Shown: positions 41,712 to 51,823 of the stretch, piece after piece
Layout: each line of letters opens with the position of its first letter
How positions within the stretch are numbered: the first letter of the stretch is position 1
Assembly: GCA_951394045.1 (NCBI GenBank)
Contig: OX595987.1
Location: 3,162,001-3,226,000 of the forward strand
Length of the DNA stretch: 64,000 nt
Source: Nitzschia sp. DOCU1
Taxonomy: Eukaryota; Bacillariophyta; Bacillariophyceae; Bacillariales; Bacillariaceae
Direction of reading: 5' to 3'
Made by a program: the position numbers and the translations under genes
The notes under the pieces: model-generated
Told to the model about the DNA's origin: nothing
The model's database searches: none
Seen by the model: only the letters and a program-made list of their open reading frames with translations

Positions 41712-42069
41712 TGGGTCTAGTGTCTAATCGAGGTATGATGGAGCCTTCACTCAAGGGCGGGAAGGGACAAGGAATCGATGTGTTTCACGTTCTCCTCACA
41801 CTGCAAAATTGATGTTGGGGATTTTTGTGTCTCGCATGATGGATGCAAAGATTTTTCATTTTTGTCGTGCGTACGATCGTCCATCCACGCACGAGTGGGA
41901 TGCTATGACTCATTCGATTCATTCATTCGGGTCTTTGCTGTGTTGATTATCCCCAGCGGATGGATGAAGACAGATCACAATGATGTTATACCTGGTACAA
42001 CGAACAAATAGTAGTTACAACTTTAACTTACAACGTACCGAATCAGCGGTCCTACTCATGCTGTGAATC
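41712..42069. promoter_or_regulatory. Divergent intergenic region
   Basis: 358 bases between ABA4 and the GH63-like gene. Contains the word ATACCTGGTAC at 41989-41999, seen elsewhere in the window. No other site recognised. Confidence 0.35.
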
Positions 42070-44271
42070 ATGCATAATAAAATGATATGGTACATTACTG
42101 GACAATTTCTTGTTGCTGGTCTCGTCCTGCTGTGGCAGGCGACCTCTGCCGATAAAAGTTCGATTGGTGGCCTTCGCCACCAGGAAGGAGCGATCCATTC
42201 GGAGGAGGACAGTCAACAAGCCCTTGCGCGGCGAATTCTGCAAGGAATATTGCAACGCAAATCGGCGCTTGCGGCCAACTTCTCCGCGGACGGCGTGGAA
42301 TTTGTTCCTCCGTGTACAACACATGACGGATTGGTAATGGAATCAACCTCTTCATTGCTGGTAGCGACTGCCCTCACCAAGGCAGACAACAACACGCTTC
42401 AAAAACACAGTCTTTGGCACTTTTTCAACGCCCTTTTTGCGGTCCCTTCGCGTGGTTTCATTCCTCGTTTCAGCTATCCGGTGGAAGGGCAAGCATTTAC
42501 AAATCGAACAGAAGACTTTTACGTGGGGTCGTCTCGCATTCCCAACTGGCCAATCTTCCAAAGTATGCCGCATTCTCCGCACAAAAATTCGCCATGTCTT
42601 CGGAACGAAACGAGATGCTGGGTTGGATCTGGCCGCGTTTCGTCCATTCCCTTCCACGGTACGAGTTTGTAGCTTTGAAGAGGATCGTTTTTTTTGTTCC
42701 TTTTCGCTCCAATGCTCAATCTTGTTTTCGATCAAAAAGGCACTGTTTTGTTGGAACTTCTCTTGCAACTGCAGCGGCGTCGGGATGATGACAGCGTTGG
42801 GGTCACTCAAAGTGAATTGTGGCACTTGTGCAAATATTGGAAGCGCATCTTTGAGTACCATGACTGGATTCACACCAACGTCATGCGAGGTTGCAACAAC
42901 CAGACCAAACTCCCATGCTACAATATTTTACATCCTTGGGAAAGTCTTTTGGACGCTTCCACTTCGCCAACATGGCATGTTGCCATGAAACCCACCATGG
43001 CACGAATGATGGCTACCAACTGGACGCCGCAGGTCGCGATACCCCCGCAAGTAAAAGAATCCTATGGATTCAATGAAACAATCTACAAGAGCATGCTGTA
43101 CTTGAACGAGTGTCTAGTAACTCAGATCGCGATAATGGACGATCATCAGTATCCGTACCAGTTTGATCGAGATGCGCTCTCCAACGAGAATCGGCTGTTG
43201 GAAGCATGTCAATTTGCAATGCTTGATGTTGGATACGCATCTGCCCTGGCACAAGCAGATCTTGATTTGCTTACTGTCGCGATTTGGTTGTCCGCTCAAG
43301 ATGGGGTGTCGAAGTTGACCAGCTCGTCCTCCTGGACGACCCGAATGTCGCGCCTTAAAGTTTGGGTCAAACAGAATGAATACGTCCTGGATATGTTATG
43401 GCATCCCCAAGAACAGTCATTTCAATCACATTACGCCCTGCCATATGCCAATACCACAGAATTCCCTTTTCCTCAAATGCGCTACATCCGGGCACCATCG
43501 GCAAACAACCTGATGGTCTTCTGGAAGGAATGGAATGCCCACCCATTTGGTCTGCCTCTTCGGGCGACGCATACGGATATACTCGGCGGGACCTTGGATC
43601 AGCGTCTTCAAGAAATGGCAATGCAGTTGTTGCGTCACAATGGCAAGGATTCCTTTGATTGCGGTGACTCCTACCCAATTTGGGCAGGGGGTTGTAGTGA
43701 CACCTCATCATCAAGCCATATTGATCCGCGTTGGAACTACTTTATTGGACTCGGGCTATCAAGAAACAAGGACGCATTTTCTCCCTTTGGCCAGTATCTT
43801 ACAAATGCGACAATTCAGCTCATTTGCAGTGGTAGAAACTCTACGGCTAAGGATAACGCGCCAATCTGGAGTAACTGCGCCTGGAATCTCACAAGGTTCC
43901 AAGAAGCCTTTCAGGCCGTTTCCACACATACAGAAGGTTCATTCCACCTAGATGAGTGCGGACTTACCTCAACATCCACTGCAGCAATTCTCTACCACCT
44001 GCTATTGGACGACTTTGACTTCACATCCGAGTCCCCTATCCCCCCTATCCGAAATTCGTGGGTCATCACATTGATCACGGTCGAACTCATGATTGCTTTT
44101 GCTGTTGGCCTGACTTGCGTTCTACTCAGCCTGAATATCGTGTTCCGAGAGAACCGCATCGAAGACATGGAGGAGTCGGCCATCTTTCGTGGGGATATAG
44201 CGTCATACGATCCCTTGATGCAAGAAGTTGGAAATAATACCCGTGATGAAGAGGATATTGTAACACATTAA
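42070..44271 (+). CDS. GH63-like (MGH/glucosylglycerate hydrolase clade) glycosidase, membrane-anchored
   Basis: Two exons, 42070-42562 and 42740-44271, encode 674 aa. Residues 1-27 are a signal peptide (MIWYITGQFLVAGLVLLWQA). The (alpha/alpha)-barrel domain shows GFIPRFSYP, RIPNWPIFQ, FEYHDWIH, NILHPWESLLDAS, DSFDCGDSYPIWAGG and YFIGLGLS in family order. The gene looks frame-broken between 42560 and 42740, but a 177-base intron (GTATGC to AAAAAG) joins IPNWPIFQ to STVLLELL in frame and restores the normal helix. Near the C-terminus a membrane helix (WVITLITVELMIAFAVGLTCVLLSLNIVF) is followed by an acidic tail, so the enzyme is a type I membrane protein with its active side in the ER/Golgi lumen or outside. 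It could process N-glycans or hydrolyse glycosylglycerate-type solutes; substrate unknown. Several N-x-S/T sites. Confidence 0.75.
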
Positions 44272-44691
44272 ATTTCTGAGGCTCGTAAGCCGAGGGCTCT
44301 CATCATAGTTTTGACTGCGGCTTCGATGCCTATTTTTGGAGTTTGGGTTCGTCCGTCGCCAGACCGTCGGAAGGGCGTCACGGACGGTGGACAGAATCAA
44401 TCGAAGGAATCATTTGCATAGGTTCTACAGTAGCTACGATAGAGAGGTACGAGTATGGTGAGTTTTACGTATTATTGGGTGAGAAGCCAAGAGGGTGCAA
44501 ATATAGTTTTGGCGCGAACTTGGTGGCAGCCGCTGCCCTTCCCTGCTATTATGCATAGCTTGCGCGGCATTGTTTTTTCCGTGTGTTGTGGTTTCGAAAC
44601 GACATCAACGTGCCATCACCATCAGACTGCATTGTATTGGATCTCCACTGCGTGAGGAGTGGTTGTCATATTACCAGGACAGTACCTTCCA
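44272..44691. other. Intergenic region
   Basis: 420 bases with the 3' end of the glycosidase and the promoter of RNASEH2B. Contains no clear gene. Confidence 0.3.
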
Positions 44692-45711
44692 ATGCGAATG
44701 ACAACGCCGGATCACACGAAATGGATGGTAGGCATTTGTGCCAAGGTTTTCCCCCGAGATCAAATCAGCCGCTCGGAGTTGATCTGGTTGAAAGATCCCA
44801 GTACTGGAGAACAGCGCCAATACGTGTTGGTTCAGAACAGAAACGATTCTCAGATGATCGTGGAAATTCAAAATCTAGGGGCTGACTTTTCCAGTTTCTT
44901 GGTTGGGCGGCACGTAGTCAAAGATGGCACCTTGTATGTCTTGAGCGAAGTCGATCCTCTCTTTTTTGTGCTACGCGACTGCACCATTTCCAAACAGCCG
45001 TCTAAGTGGCAGCCTTTGGATCAAACGTTGGAGTGTTTGGTGTCCGATAAGCTCGTACGTGGCTGTGTCCAAGAGTCTCAGCTAGGCCACCTGTTCCAGA
45101 CTCTTTGCAATGATCAAACAGATAATGTGGCGTATTTCAAGTTTTGTGAGAGCAAGGCACTAGGGTGGCTTCAAAGAAAGCAAGAGCGCGTCTATCAGTG
45201 TTTGTTACAACAAGAAACCAAACGCAGAGAGCGCTTCCAGAGACGTATGGACAAACGCCCCGTGGGTTCTTTCGGCAACTCGCAAGCGGGTAGCAATGTG
45301 AGCTCAACATTCTATATGCCTGAAGATCCCATGGCCGCAATGCCATCGACTGAGCGAACAGGGACCATCTGCACCAAGCAACTCAGACTAGAAAGTCTTC
45401 AAATCATCTGTAACTATCTTTCGGACGAGTGGACCGCGAAACTAATTGCTTCGTTGGAGGTCTCGTACGACCACGTCTTTGTCTCGCTCAAACCCCCTTC
45501 GAACACTGTGGAGGGCTCAACGACTCATTCTAATCCAGCTTCGCTCGCTACAACTACCCCGGCAAAAGTAACGCCCCACCAGAAGAAAATTGAACTGACC
45601 CGCCTCGTTGCCAACAAGAGGCTGGAGAAGATCAACAAGCGCGGCATGTCGGCGCTTACGACGTTCTTCGGTCCTGTCAAAAAGAAGCGAGCCACCACCG
45701 AGGAGAACTAG
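44692..45711 (+). CDS. RNASEH2B: Ribonuclease H2 subunit B (Ydr279p family)
   Basis: Accessory subunit of the heterotrimeric RNase H2, which removes ribonucleotides from DNA and resolves RNA:DNA hybrids in the nucleus. 339 aa, one exon. ATG at 44692 is chosen because upstream codons lack an ATG. The N-terminal triple-barrel part has LIWLKDPSTGEQRQYVL, SSFLVGRHVVKDGTLYVLSEVDPLFFVL, the diagnostic family segment. A helical wHTH-like region follows (FCESKALGWLQRKQERVY, SLQIICNYLSDEWTAKLI). The C-terminus has GMSALTTFFGPVKKK, which fits a PCNA-interacting motif like that of the animal subunit, although the usual Gln is absent. Convergent with the RAD54-like gene (175 bases apart). Confidence 0.9.
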   Translation: MRMTTPDHTKWMVGICAKVFPRDQISRSELIWLKDPSTGEQRQYVLVQNRNDSQMIVEIQNLGADFSSFLVGRHVVKDGTLYVLSEVDPLFFVLRDCTISKQPSKWQPLDQTLECLVSDKLVRGCVQESQLGHLFQTLCNDQTDNVAYFKFCESKALGWLQRKQERVYQCLLQQETKRRERFQRRMDKRPVGSFGNSQAGSNVSSTFYMPEDPMAAMPSTERTGTICTKQLRLESLQIICNYLSDEWTAKLIASLEVSYDHVFVSLKPPSNTVEGSTTHSNPASLATTTPAKVTPHQKKIELTRLVANKRLEKINKRGMSALTTFFGPVKKKRATTEEN

Positions 45712-45886
45712 AGGGGAGAATGATTTATGCCCACTTATATAGTTGAATAGTTGACAGAGGGTAGATAGTGAATGCGTAGCAAAAAAGCTACAACCCACTT
45801 TGCATGTATGTTCATCTATGCGGGCAGAGTTCTAGACAAGCACCGTCAAAGCCTGTCGATGAAAACTCAGGAGCGTTGTCACATCT

Positions 45887-48804
45887 CTAATCAAACTCAT
45901 TCTCTTCTTCGTCGCTCGAAGAATATTTTGCGCCCGCTTTGGCAAAGCTGCTGTCAAACATCTCTGCTTCGCTCGTCTCGGAGGAGTCGCCATCATCACC
46001 CTTCGGGGCGGGATCGGGAGCGGCATGTTCCTCATCCGTTTCGACAACATGGACAAAGACTAGCTCCGGCGCGATGGAAGCAACGTGGATCAAGGGCTCA
46101 TCGTCGCAGCCTTGAGAAATGATGCTCGTTGGCCCATCGTAATCCGCCCACGCCTGGCCCAATTTTTCCTTCGTTGTGCTCGTGCATTTCTCGTTCAAAG
46201 TAAAGCAATCGCGAATCTCCTCTCGGGTGAAACTCAACGAAGTTCCACCTTTCTTGGAGTCAATAGCTCGCGAGGCCAAATTTCCCTTCTGAATTTGTCG
46301 TTGACAAATGACCTCGTCCACTGTTCCCGCGGTAAACAGTCGGTAAATCATGCAGGGCTTTTGTTGCCCATGTCTGTAGATACGGGCCATCGCTTGAATA
46401 TCTGAGGCTGGATTGAAATCTGCATCAACCATGAGAAGACGATTCGCCCCAATGAGATTCAACCCACAACCTCCAGCCTTGGAGCTCAGAAGGAATGCAA
46501 ATGTGCGTTCGGAGGACGTTGTGTTGAACGTATCGACAATCGATTGCCGCCGAGAAAGCTCAGTGCTGCCATCCAGACGCACATAAGTGAGGCGCTTTGG
46601 TGTAAGGATAGAACTTTCAATCAAATCCAAAGCAGAGGTAAAATTTGATACGATGACCACCTTGTCCCCTGGTGTCGATCTCCGAATCTGATCCAAGAGA
46701 TTATCTAATATTGAAAACTTGCCGGAAAGTGAAACATTGCAGGGCTTCAAATCCTCTCTTGGACCCAGTAAGTTTGGGTGCAAGCAAAGTTTGCGAAGAT
46801 TGGTAAGAGTCGTGAGTGCTTCTGCATTAGCCCCGGTGCCCTCGACTCCCCCCCCGCACGACCTGGTTAGTTGCCTGTACATGGAACATTGTTCGGCACT
46901 CGGGCGGCAAATTAGCATCACTTCCTGGCGTGGAGGTAGCATGGTCTTGAGAACATCCTTTTGAAGACGCCTCAACATGAATGTCTTCGTAATCTCCTCC
47001 AGGATGCGGGATTGTGTGGCGCCACGCTGACGCTCGATGGAGGAGCAATTCTTCTGGTTTGAAGCCGATATAGGCCATTCGAAGTCTCGTCGGAAAGTAT
47101 TCAGATCTCCCAGGATGCCCGGGCAACAAAAATTGGCAATCGAATAAAAATCACTCAATACATTTTGAACGGGAGTAGCCGACAAGAGGAGACGCGATTC
47201 GCAAGTCAGTGACTCCAAAGCCGTCAACGTGAGCGACCCGGCTGTATTCTTTTGGAGGGATGAGACAAAAAGCAACGACACACAGTCACACATTCTGATA
47301 TCCTTGTCACGCACCTTCAGGCGGTGGCCCTCGTCCACCACCAAAAGTCTCCCTAAGGAGGCTGGCATCGCTTGGAAAAGACCGACATTTCGACGGAAGA
47401 TGTCATAGGAAACTATTAGAACTTGTGGGGATTGATGGTACTTGGCTTGTTGGCAAAATACTTTGATTTGCTGTATGGCGTCTTGTCCCCCTTTCTTCAC
47501 GACGACCCGTTTTGGTTGGCACGCAGCGCCTAGCCATTTGTCGAATTCCTTTGCCCAATTCGATACGAGCGAAGATGGGCATACCACGATGTACTTCTGG
47601 AATTCAAATAGTGGAAATGAATGAGTTTCAAAGCATGGACGCCGGCGAAAAATCCTGAAAACATACCTTGTCTCGTCTCTGACGATATAGCGCACAGATT
47701 GTAGCGATTGTCATTAGTGTCTAAGAAAGAAGCGAAGTCGCAAATGAAACATGAGTTGTTTTCGTCTGGCTATTGCGCCCCGCAACGATCAATTTGCGCA
47801 AATCGGTCGTTCGTACCTTTCCCAAACCCATCTCATCCGCTTTTGAAATTTGGCGCAATACTTGATTAGAAATGATTGATCATGAAATGTCTATTCTCAA
47901 CAGAAACTTTACCTAGCACGCAACCACCCTTGTAGTATTTTTGTTGATTCTCGTCATCATCGTTGCTCTCGTCTTTTCTGTTGCACGCATGAGGAGACAC
48001 TTCGCCGTTGCCAGTCAGGCAATTCCACAGGAACACGAGTCCGGTTCGTTGGTGAGGTTTCAAGGCGGAAGAGATGGAATGAGGCAAGTCGATAGTACCG
48101 ACGGCACCGGGGAAGAGCGAGACAGCACCGACTGGTTGTATCGGTCCAAAAGCGGTACCGGTTGGCTGTGGTTTGTGGCAAGGTCGGTGGTGCAGTGGCG
48201 CAAGACGAGGTTTGCCGCGGGGCTGGGGCTGAGGAGGCTCCGTTGACAAACTGCGCTTCGAACCAGCCCGGCTGACCAGACGAGTATTCTGCGCGTTGAT
48301 CTGTGTCACACCCAGAGGAGGAAGAGCACACTTTGATCCATGAATCTTCGTTTTGGAAGCATATTTGTTCCCCGGCAAAGATGCGACTGCAGTGTTCGAC
48401 GAGAGAGGTCGTCGGAGCGTTGCAGGAAGACTCTTCGATGGGAAGGTTTTCGATCCTTGAGATGAAGTGATATCATCACCGGAACGTAGCGACACTATTT
48501 CGATTTCATGCGACCCTAGATTCACAACGCTATCCTCCTCTAGCTTTTGCTTCGCGATCTCGGGTTCCCGACGAGGTGCGACAACAGGAGTACCACATGG
48601 CGTGCTCAAGCTCACCATTGACCCTGGTGCAATCGTCAAGAGGCCGTCCATTTTGCTCACACCCTTGGATTTATGGACTTTGTTTTTACGTTTGTAGTAC
48701 AGGACGGTGTAGACACTTGTGTCATTGGTACTTTCCTCCCCTGCGCTCGTTGCGAGAGGCTTTTCCTTAGCGAGCGTCATGTTTGAAGGCAGATGCTTGA
48801 GCAT
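45887..48804 (-). CDS. RAD54: RAD54-like SNF2-family DNA translocase
   Basis: Swi2/Snf2 ATPase related to Rad54, which acts with Rad51 in homologous recombination. Four exons: 48804-47913, 47839-47817, 47720-47667, 47596-45887; 892 aa. The first about 240 residues are poorly conserved and Ser/Pro rich. The catalytic core starts at SALKPHQRTGLVFLW. The 23-base second exon encodes motif I (ADEMGLGK); the 54-base third exon gives TLMTIATICALYRQ; the fourth starts with KYIVVCPSSLVSNWAKEF. The DEAH-type motif is DEGHRLK, motif III SATPVQN, and motifs V-VI are GGCGLNLIGANRLLM...DIQAMARIYRHGQ, followed by the Rad54-type IYRLFTAGTVDEVICQRQ and CFTLNE. The acidic tail ends SSDEEENEFD. The tiny exons fit because they restore motif I exactly. 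Confidence 0.88.
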
Positions 48805-49155
48805 GGTAAATGCAGCACTGCGCGATATCACCCTTCACACACTTGCACCCTCCCGCTCGTATCCCAATGAAAGAAATGAGCAATCAAAGAGGGATAGAGC
48901 ACGCATCATACAGTGAGATCCCGATGTGCGATTCCTTCTGTAGTTGCGAAACCACAGCTCTGGTACCAAAGTACCGACTGTGATATCATGGGTAAATGGA
49001 CATATCATATCATACCTCAAACAGTTTCCCCCAGATTTCGGAGAAGAAAATGAGGGGACATCCCCCGTTTCGCTGATTGGGAGGTGATACGAAGGTAACT
49101 ACCGGTAGAACGGATCAAATAACTAAAGCATCACTAATATGTATCAACAACCCTT
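48805..49155. other. Intergenic region
   Basis: 351 bases: promoter of the RAD54-like gene and 3' end of the next gene. The frame of RAD54 exon 1 continues upstream to 48831 without an ATG before 48804. No other feature seen. Confidence 0.3.
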
Positions 49156-50842
49156 CTACCATTGGATTACTGGTAAGCGAAGTAGGATGGGTCCCAATGC
49201 AAGCGCGATACCAGTAGCTATGGCATATCCAAGAATACCAACTAAGAAGAAGGAGGAGATATCGTCAGTGAACAACAATGAAGGAGGGGGTACAAGAAAG
49301 CAAGCGTTGTTATCCACACCACCATATTGCAGCAACACTTACTCAAAAGCGCTGGCAAAACCAGACGTTTCCACTCTTTGGCTTGGGCCATGGCGGCTGC
49401 AGTGGTGGGGCCGCCAACGTTGGCGTTCGAGGAAAGATATAACTCCCGATTTGGAAGTCGGAACAGACCCTTTCCGATTGCCATTAGTGTCCCAAAATGC
49501 ACTACGAGCTGCAGGAAGGAGAAAGCAAACAAAGCCGGTGCTTGTTGCATGACGAGGCGAATCGACCCAGCGCAACCAGAAGCAGCAAAGAAAGTTTGGA
49601 TAAATACAACACCAAGTGCAGAGCCAGTTTCACTGATTCGCGAAAAGAACTTCGGAAACAGCGTAGCTGCTACCACGGTCAATAGCGATATAATCGGGAG
49701 CGACGAAGTGCCTTGGGGAAGGATGGAACGTGTCACCAAAACGCCCAGAGAGACCAGAGTCGACGCGACTGAAATTGAGATTCCAAGTGTGGAAAGCGTA
49801 ATTGATGATGTAGCTAACTGTTTCTCGACTGCAATTTCTGCTATCGTTTCAACTGGGGCTGGTAGATTCGAGGAGCTGTCGTTGCCTTTCTCGCCACTTG
49901 GTTCCCCCGATTTCGAAATGGCAAAGAGAAAAGCAAAATAGAGGGCCACTACTACATTGTCCGCAGCGACTAGAAAGAAAAGTGTCAGTGGGGAACGGCA
50001 AAGTCCACCGCTATGAATAACATGGAGCACACTGCAGCAGGACTTACTTGCGGCTGAGACAGCACTACCACCGACGTTTAGGGTTTCAGCTACAGCGACA
50101 AAGTTTATGGCCCCTCCAATGTGCCTAGCTGCCAAGGCACATGCAACTCGCCAGCCAACATCAGGTCCCAACGATGTAAGGGGTATTAGGGGGAATGCAA
50201 CAACCGTCCCTACGACGGTGGCGACGGCACCGACAAAAAATGCTGCCAAAAGGGTTCCTGTATCATTTATGACCCTTTTCAGATTGGAATCAAAAAGCAA
50301 TAGAGGGACCGCAAGCGGAATCAAATATCGATTGATCATAGCATCTTGAAACGATTCAAATTAGAGAGCTTATGAGTGAATTTCGTGCAAAGCAATGTCC
50401 AGGCGTGATTTTTGATCTTACACACGGGCGATTCAAAAGGTAAAAGGCCTATATTCGCGGTTACCAAGGCGAGAGCCATGGTAGCCAGCGGGGCCGAAAG
50501 AGCCTTTCCGACGACAGTACGTCTTTCCAGTGATACTCCAAAGGTCGACAACCATAAAACAGCAGAGAGAACGTAACTTGTGTTTCCATGCAAGCTTTGG
50601 GGGCCGGACATCCCGAAAAAAGCAGCCAGGGACGTTTTTGACATTGTAGAAGTTAGGCCGGCTAGCCTCGGAAAATCATGTGGCGAGGGAACTTTCAGTC
50701 TATTCGAGCTTCCAGTCGACCACTTTGTCCGACCCTCATCGCGACGCCAAGCACTGAATGTTCGCGCCCCAGTAAACGATGCAACATCGCAAAATCGCCA
50801 CAGTGCAACTATCAACACCACGCTCTTCGATATGATTCTCAT
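49156..50842 (-). CDS. DUF819 multi-pass membrane protein, plastid-targeted
   Basis: Four exons (50842-50422, 50344-50048, 49969-49343, 49241-49156), 476 aa. Exon 1 starts with a signal peptide (ISKSVVLIVALWRFCDVASFTGAR) containing an ASAFAP-like VASF motif, so plastid import is expected. The rest has about ten hydrophobic helices typical of DUF819, a family of bacterial and plant predicted transporters: YLIPLAVPLLLFDSNLKRV, LLAAFFVGAVATVVGT, RHIGGAINFVAVAETL, AADNVVVALYF, ASGCAGSIRLV, NANVGGPTTAAAMA, IGILGYAIATG. Each junction restores a conserved stretch (PVY to AMINRYL; SAA to IAADN; PALL to IGILGY), which supports the model. Substrate is unknown. Confidence 0.85.
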
Positions 50843-51823
50843 CGTCACCAATGAATAATTTGCCGTTTCTCTGTGTCGTGTACGAGTAGACAAGAATTGT
50901 GGATTTGTAGGACATGGGATGCAATGCCTCCACAGGATTGATGATGATTTATTTGAATGAAGGAATCAAAACATTCCGCCATACCAACAAAATGGCGAAA
51001 GATCTGTTACCCCTAATCAGAAGAATCTGAATAATCACAAGATGTTGAACCGGAAACTTGTGATCGCCAAGGTCATCTGATCAAAGGGACCGTTCCCGCC
51101 ATTTTCTTTTGTCGGACTATTTGTCACAAGGATATCGCAACTGCTCATATTCCTCTAGTCAAACTCACCCCCCAACCTCCCCCCACGACCACTCCAGGGG
51201 GCACAGGGCAGTATTGATAAAGGTCATTTTAGCATTGAATAGAGTAGTGATAGCGTTCAATCACATGTTTCGGGTCATAGCAAGAGCAGCCGATCATGTG
51301 TTTTGGGTCATTTCAGGGACGTCTGGAAGTCGTGATTGAGATGCCACCCCTATCGGGGAGTGTCTGCTGAGTGTCTCCTATCTTGTCGGATGAGACGCTT
51401 GGTGCTGACGTGGCAATCAGAATTTAATCTTAAGATTAAAATTCGTCCGAATCTCGTGATTAAGAAATCACAAGTTTGGGGGTGACAGATCCAATCCCAA
51501 TTGACTCATGACCCAATCCCAAGATCTGCCTGCACCTGACTGATGACGACTGTCTGTATGTACGATATTTCGCTCTGCCAGTAGCCACCATCCACGTGGC
51601 AGGTGCCCGCCGCGAGCATCACATCGCATCATTGAAAAAGCGACAACCAAGGAAACGACGATGAGAGAATCGCCCCAAACAAACAAACCGCCTATTACCA
51701 CCATATTTCTGTTCTACTTTCGTTTTGTAACCGTTACTACTGCTGCTTGCTTGACGTATCACAAAGTAGGAGAGAAACGACAGCGTACAGAGCAGACGAC
51801 AAAAAGATACTGTACGAGGAAAC
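50843..51823. other. Divergent intergenic region with 18-bp palindrome
   Basis: 981 bases between two plastid-protein genes. A perfect palindrome, TTTAATCTTAAGATTAAA, lies at 51423-51440. A loose direct repeat (CATGT(T/G)TT.GGGTCAT) occurs at about 51263-51280 and 51295-51312. No coding region supported. Confidence 0.4.

Noticed and set aside
42414..42788. Plus-strand ORF (124 codons) overlapping the GH63-like gene, at first read as evidence of a frameshift
   Set aside because: A GT-AG intron 42563-42739 joins the flanking frames and restores family sequence, so neither a frameshift nor this ORF is needed.
49327..49941. 204-codon plus-strand ORF opposite the DUF819 gene
   Set aside because: Antisense shadow of a conserved membrane protein; composition and lack of family features argue against a real gene.
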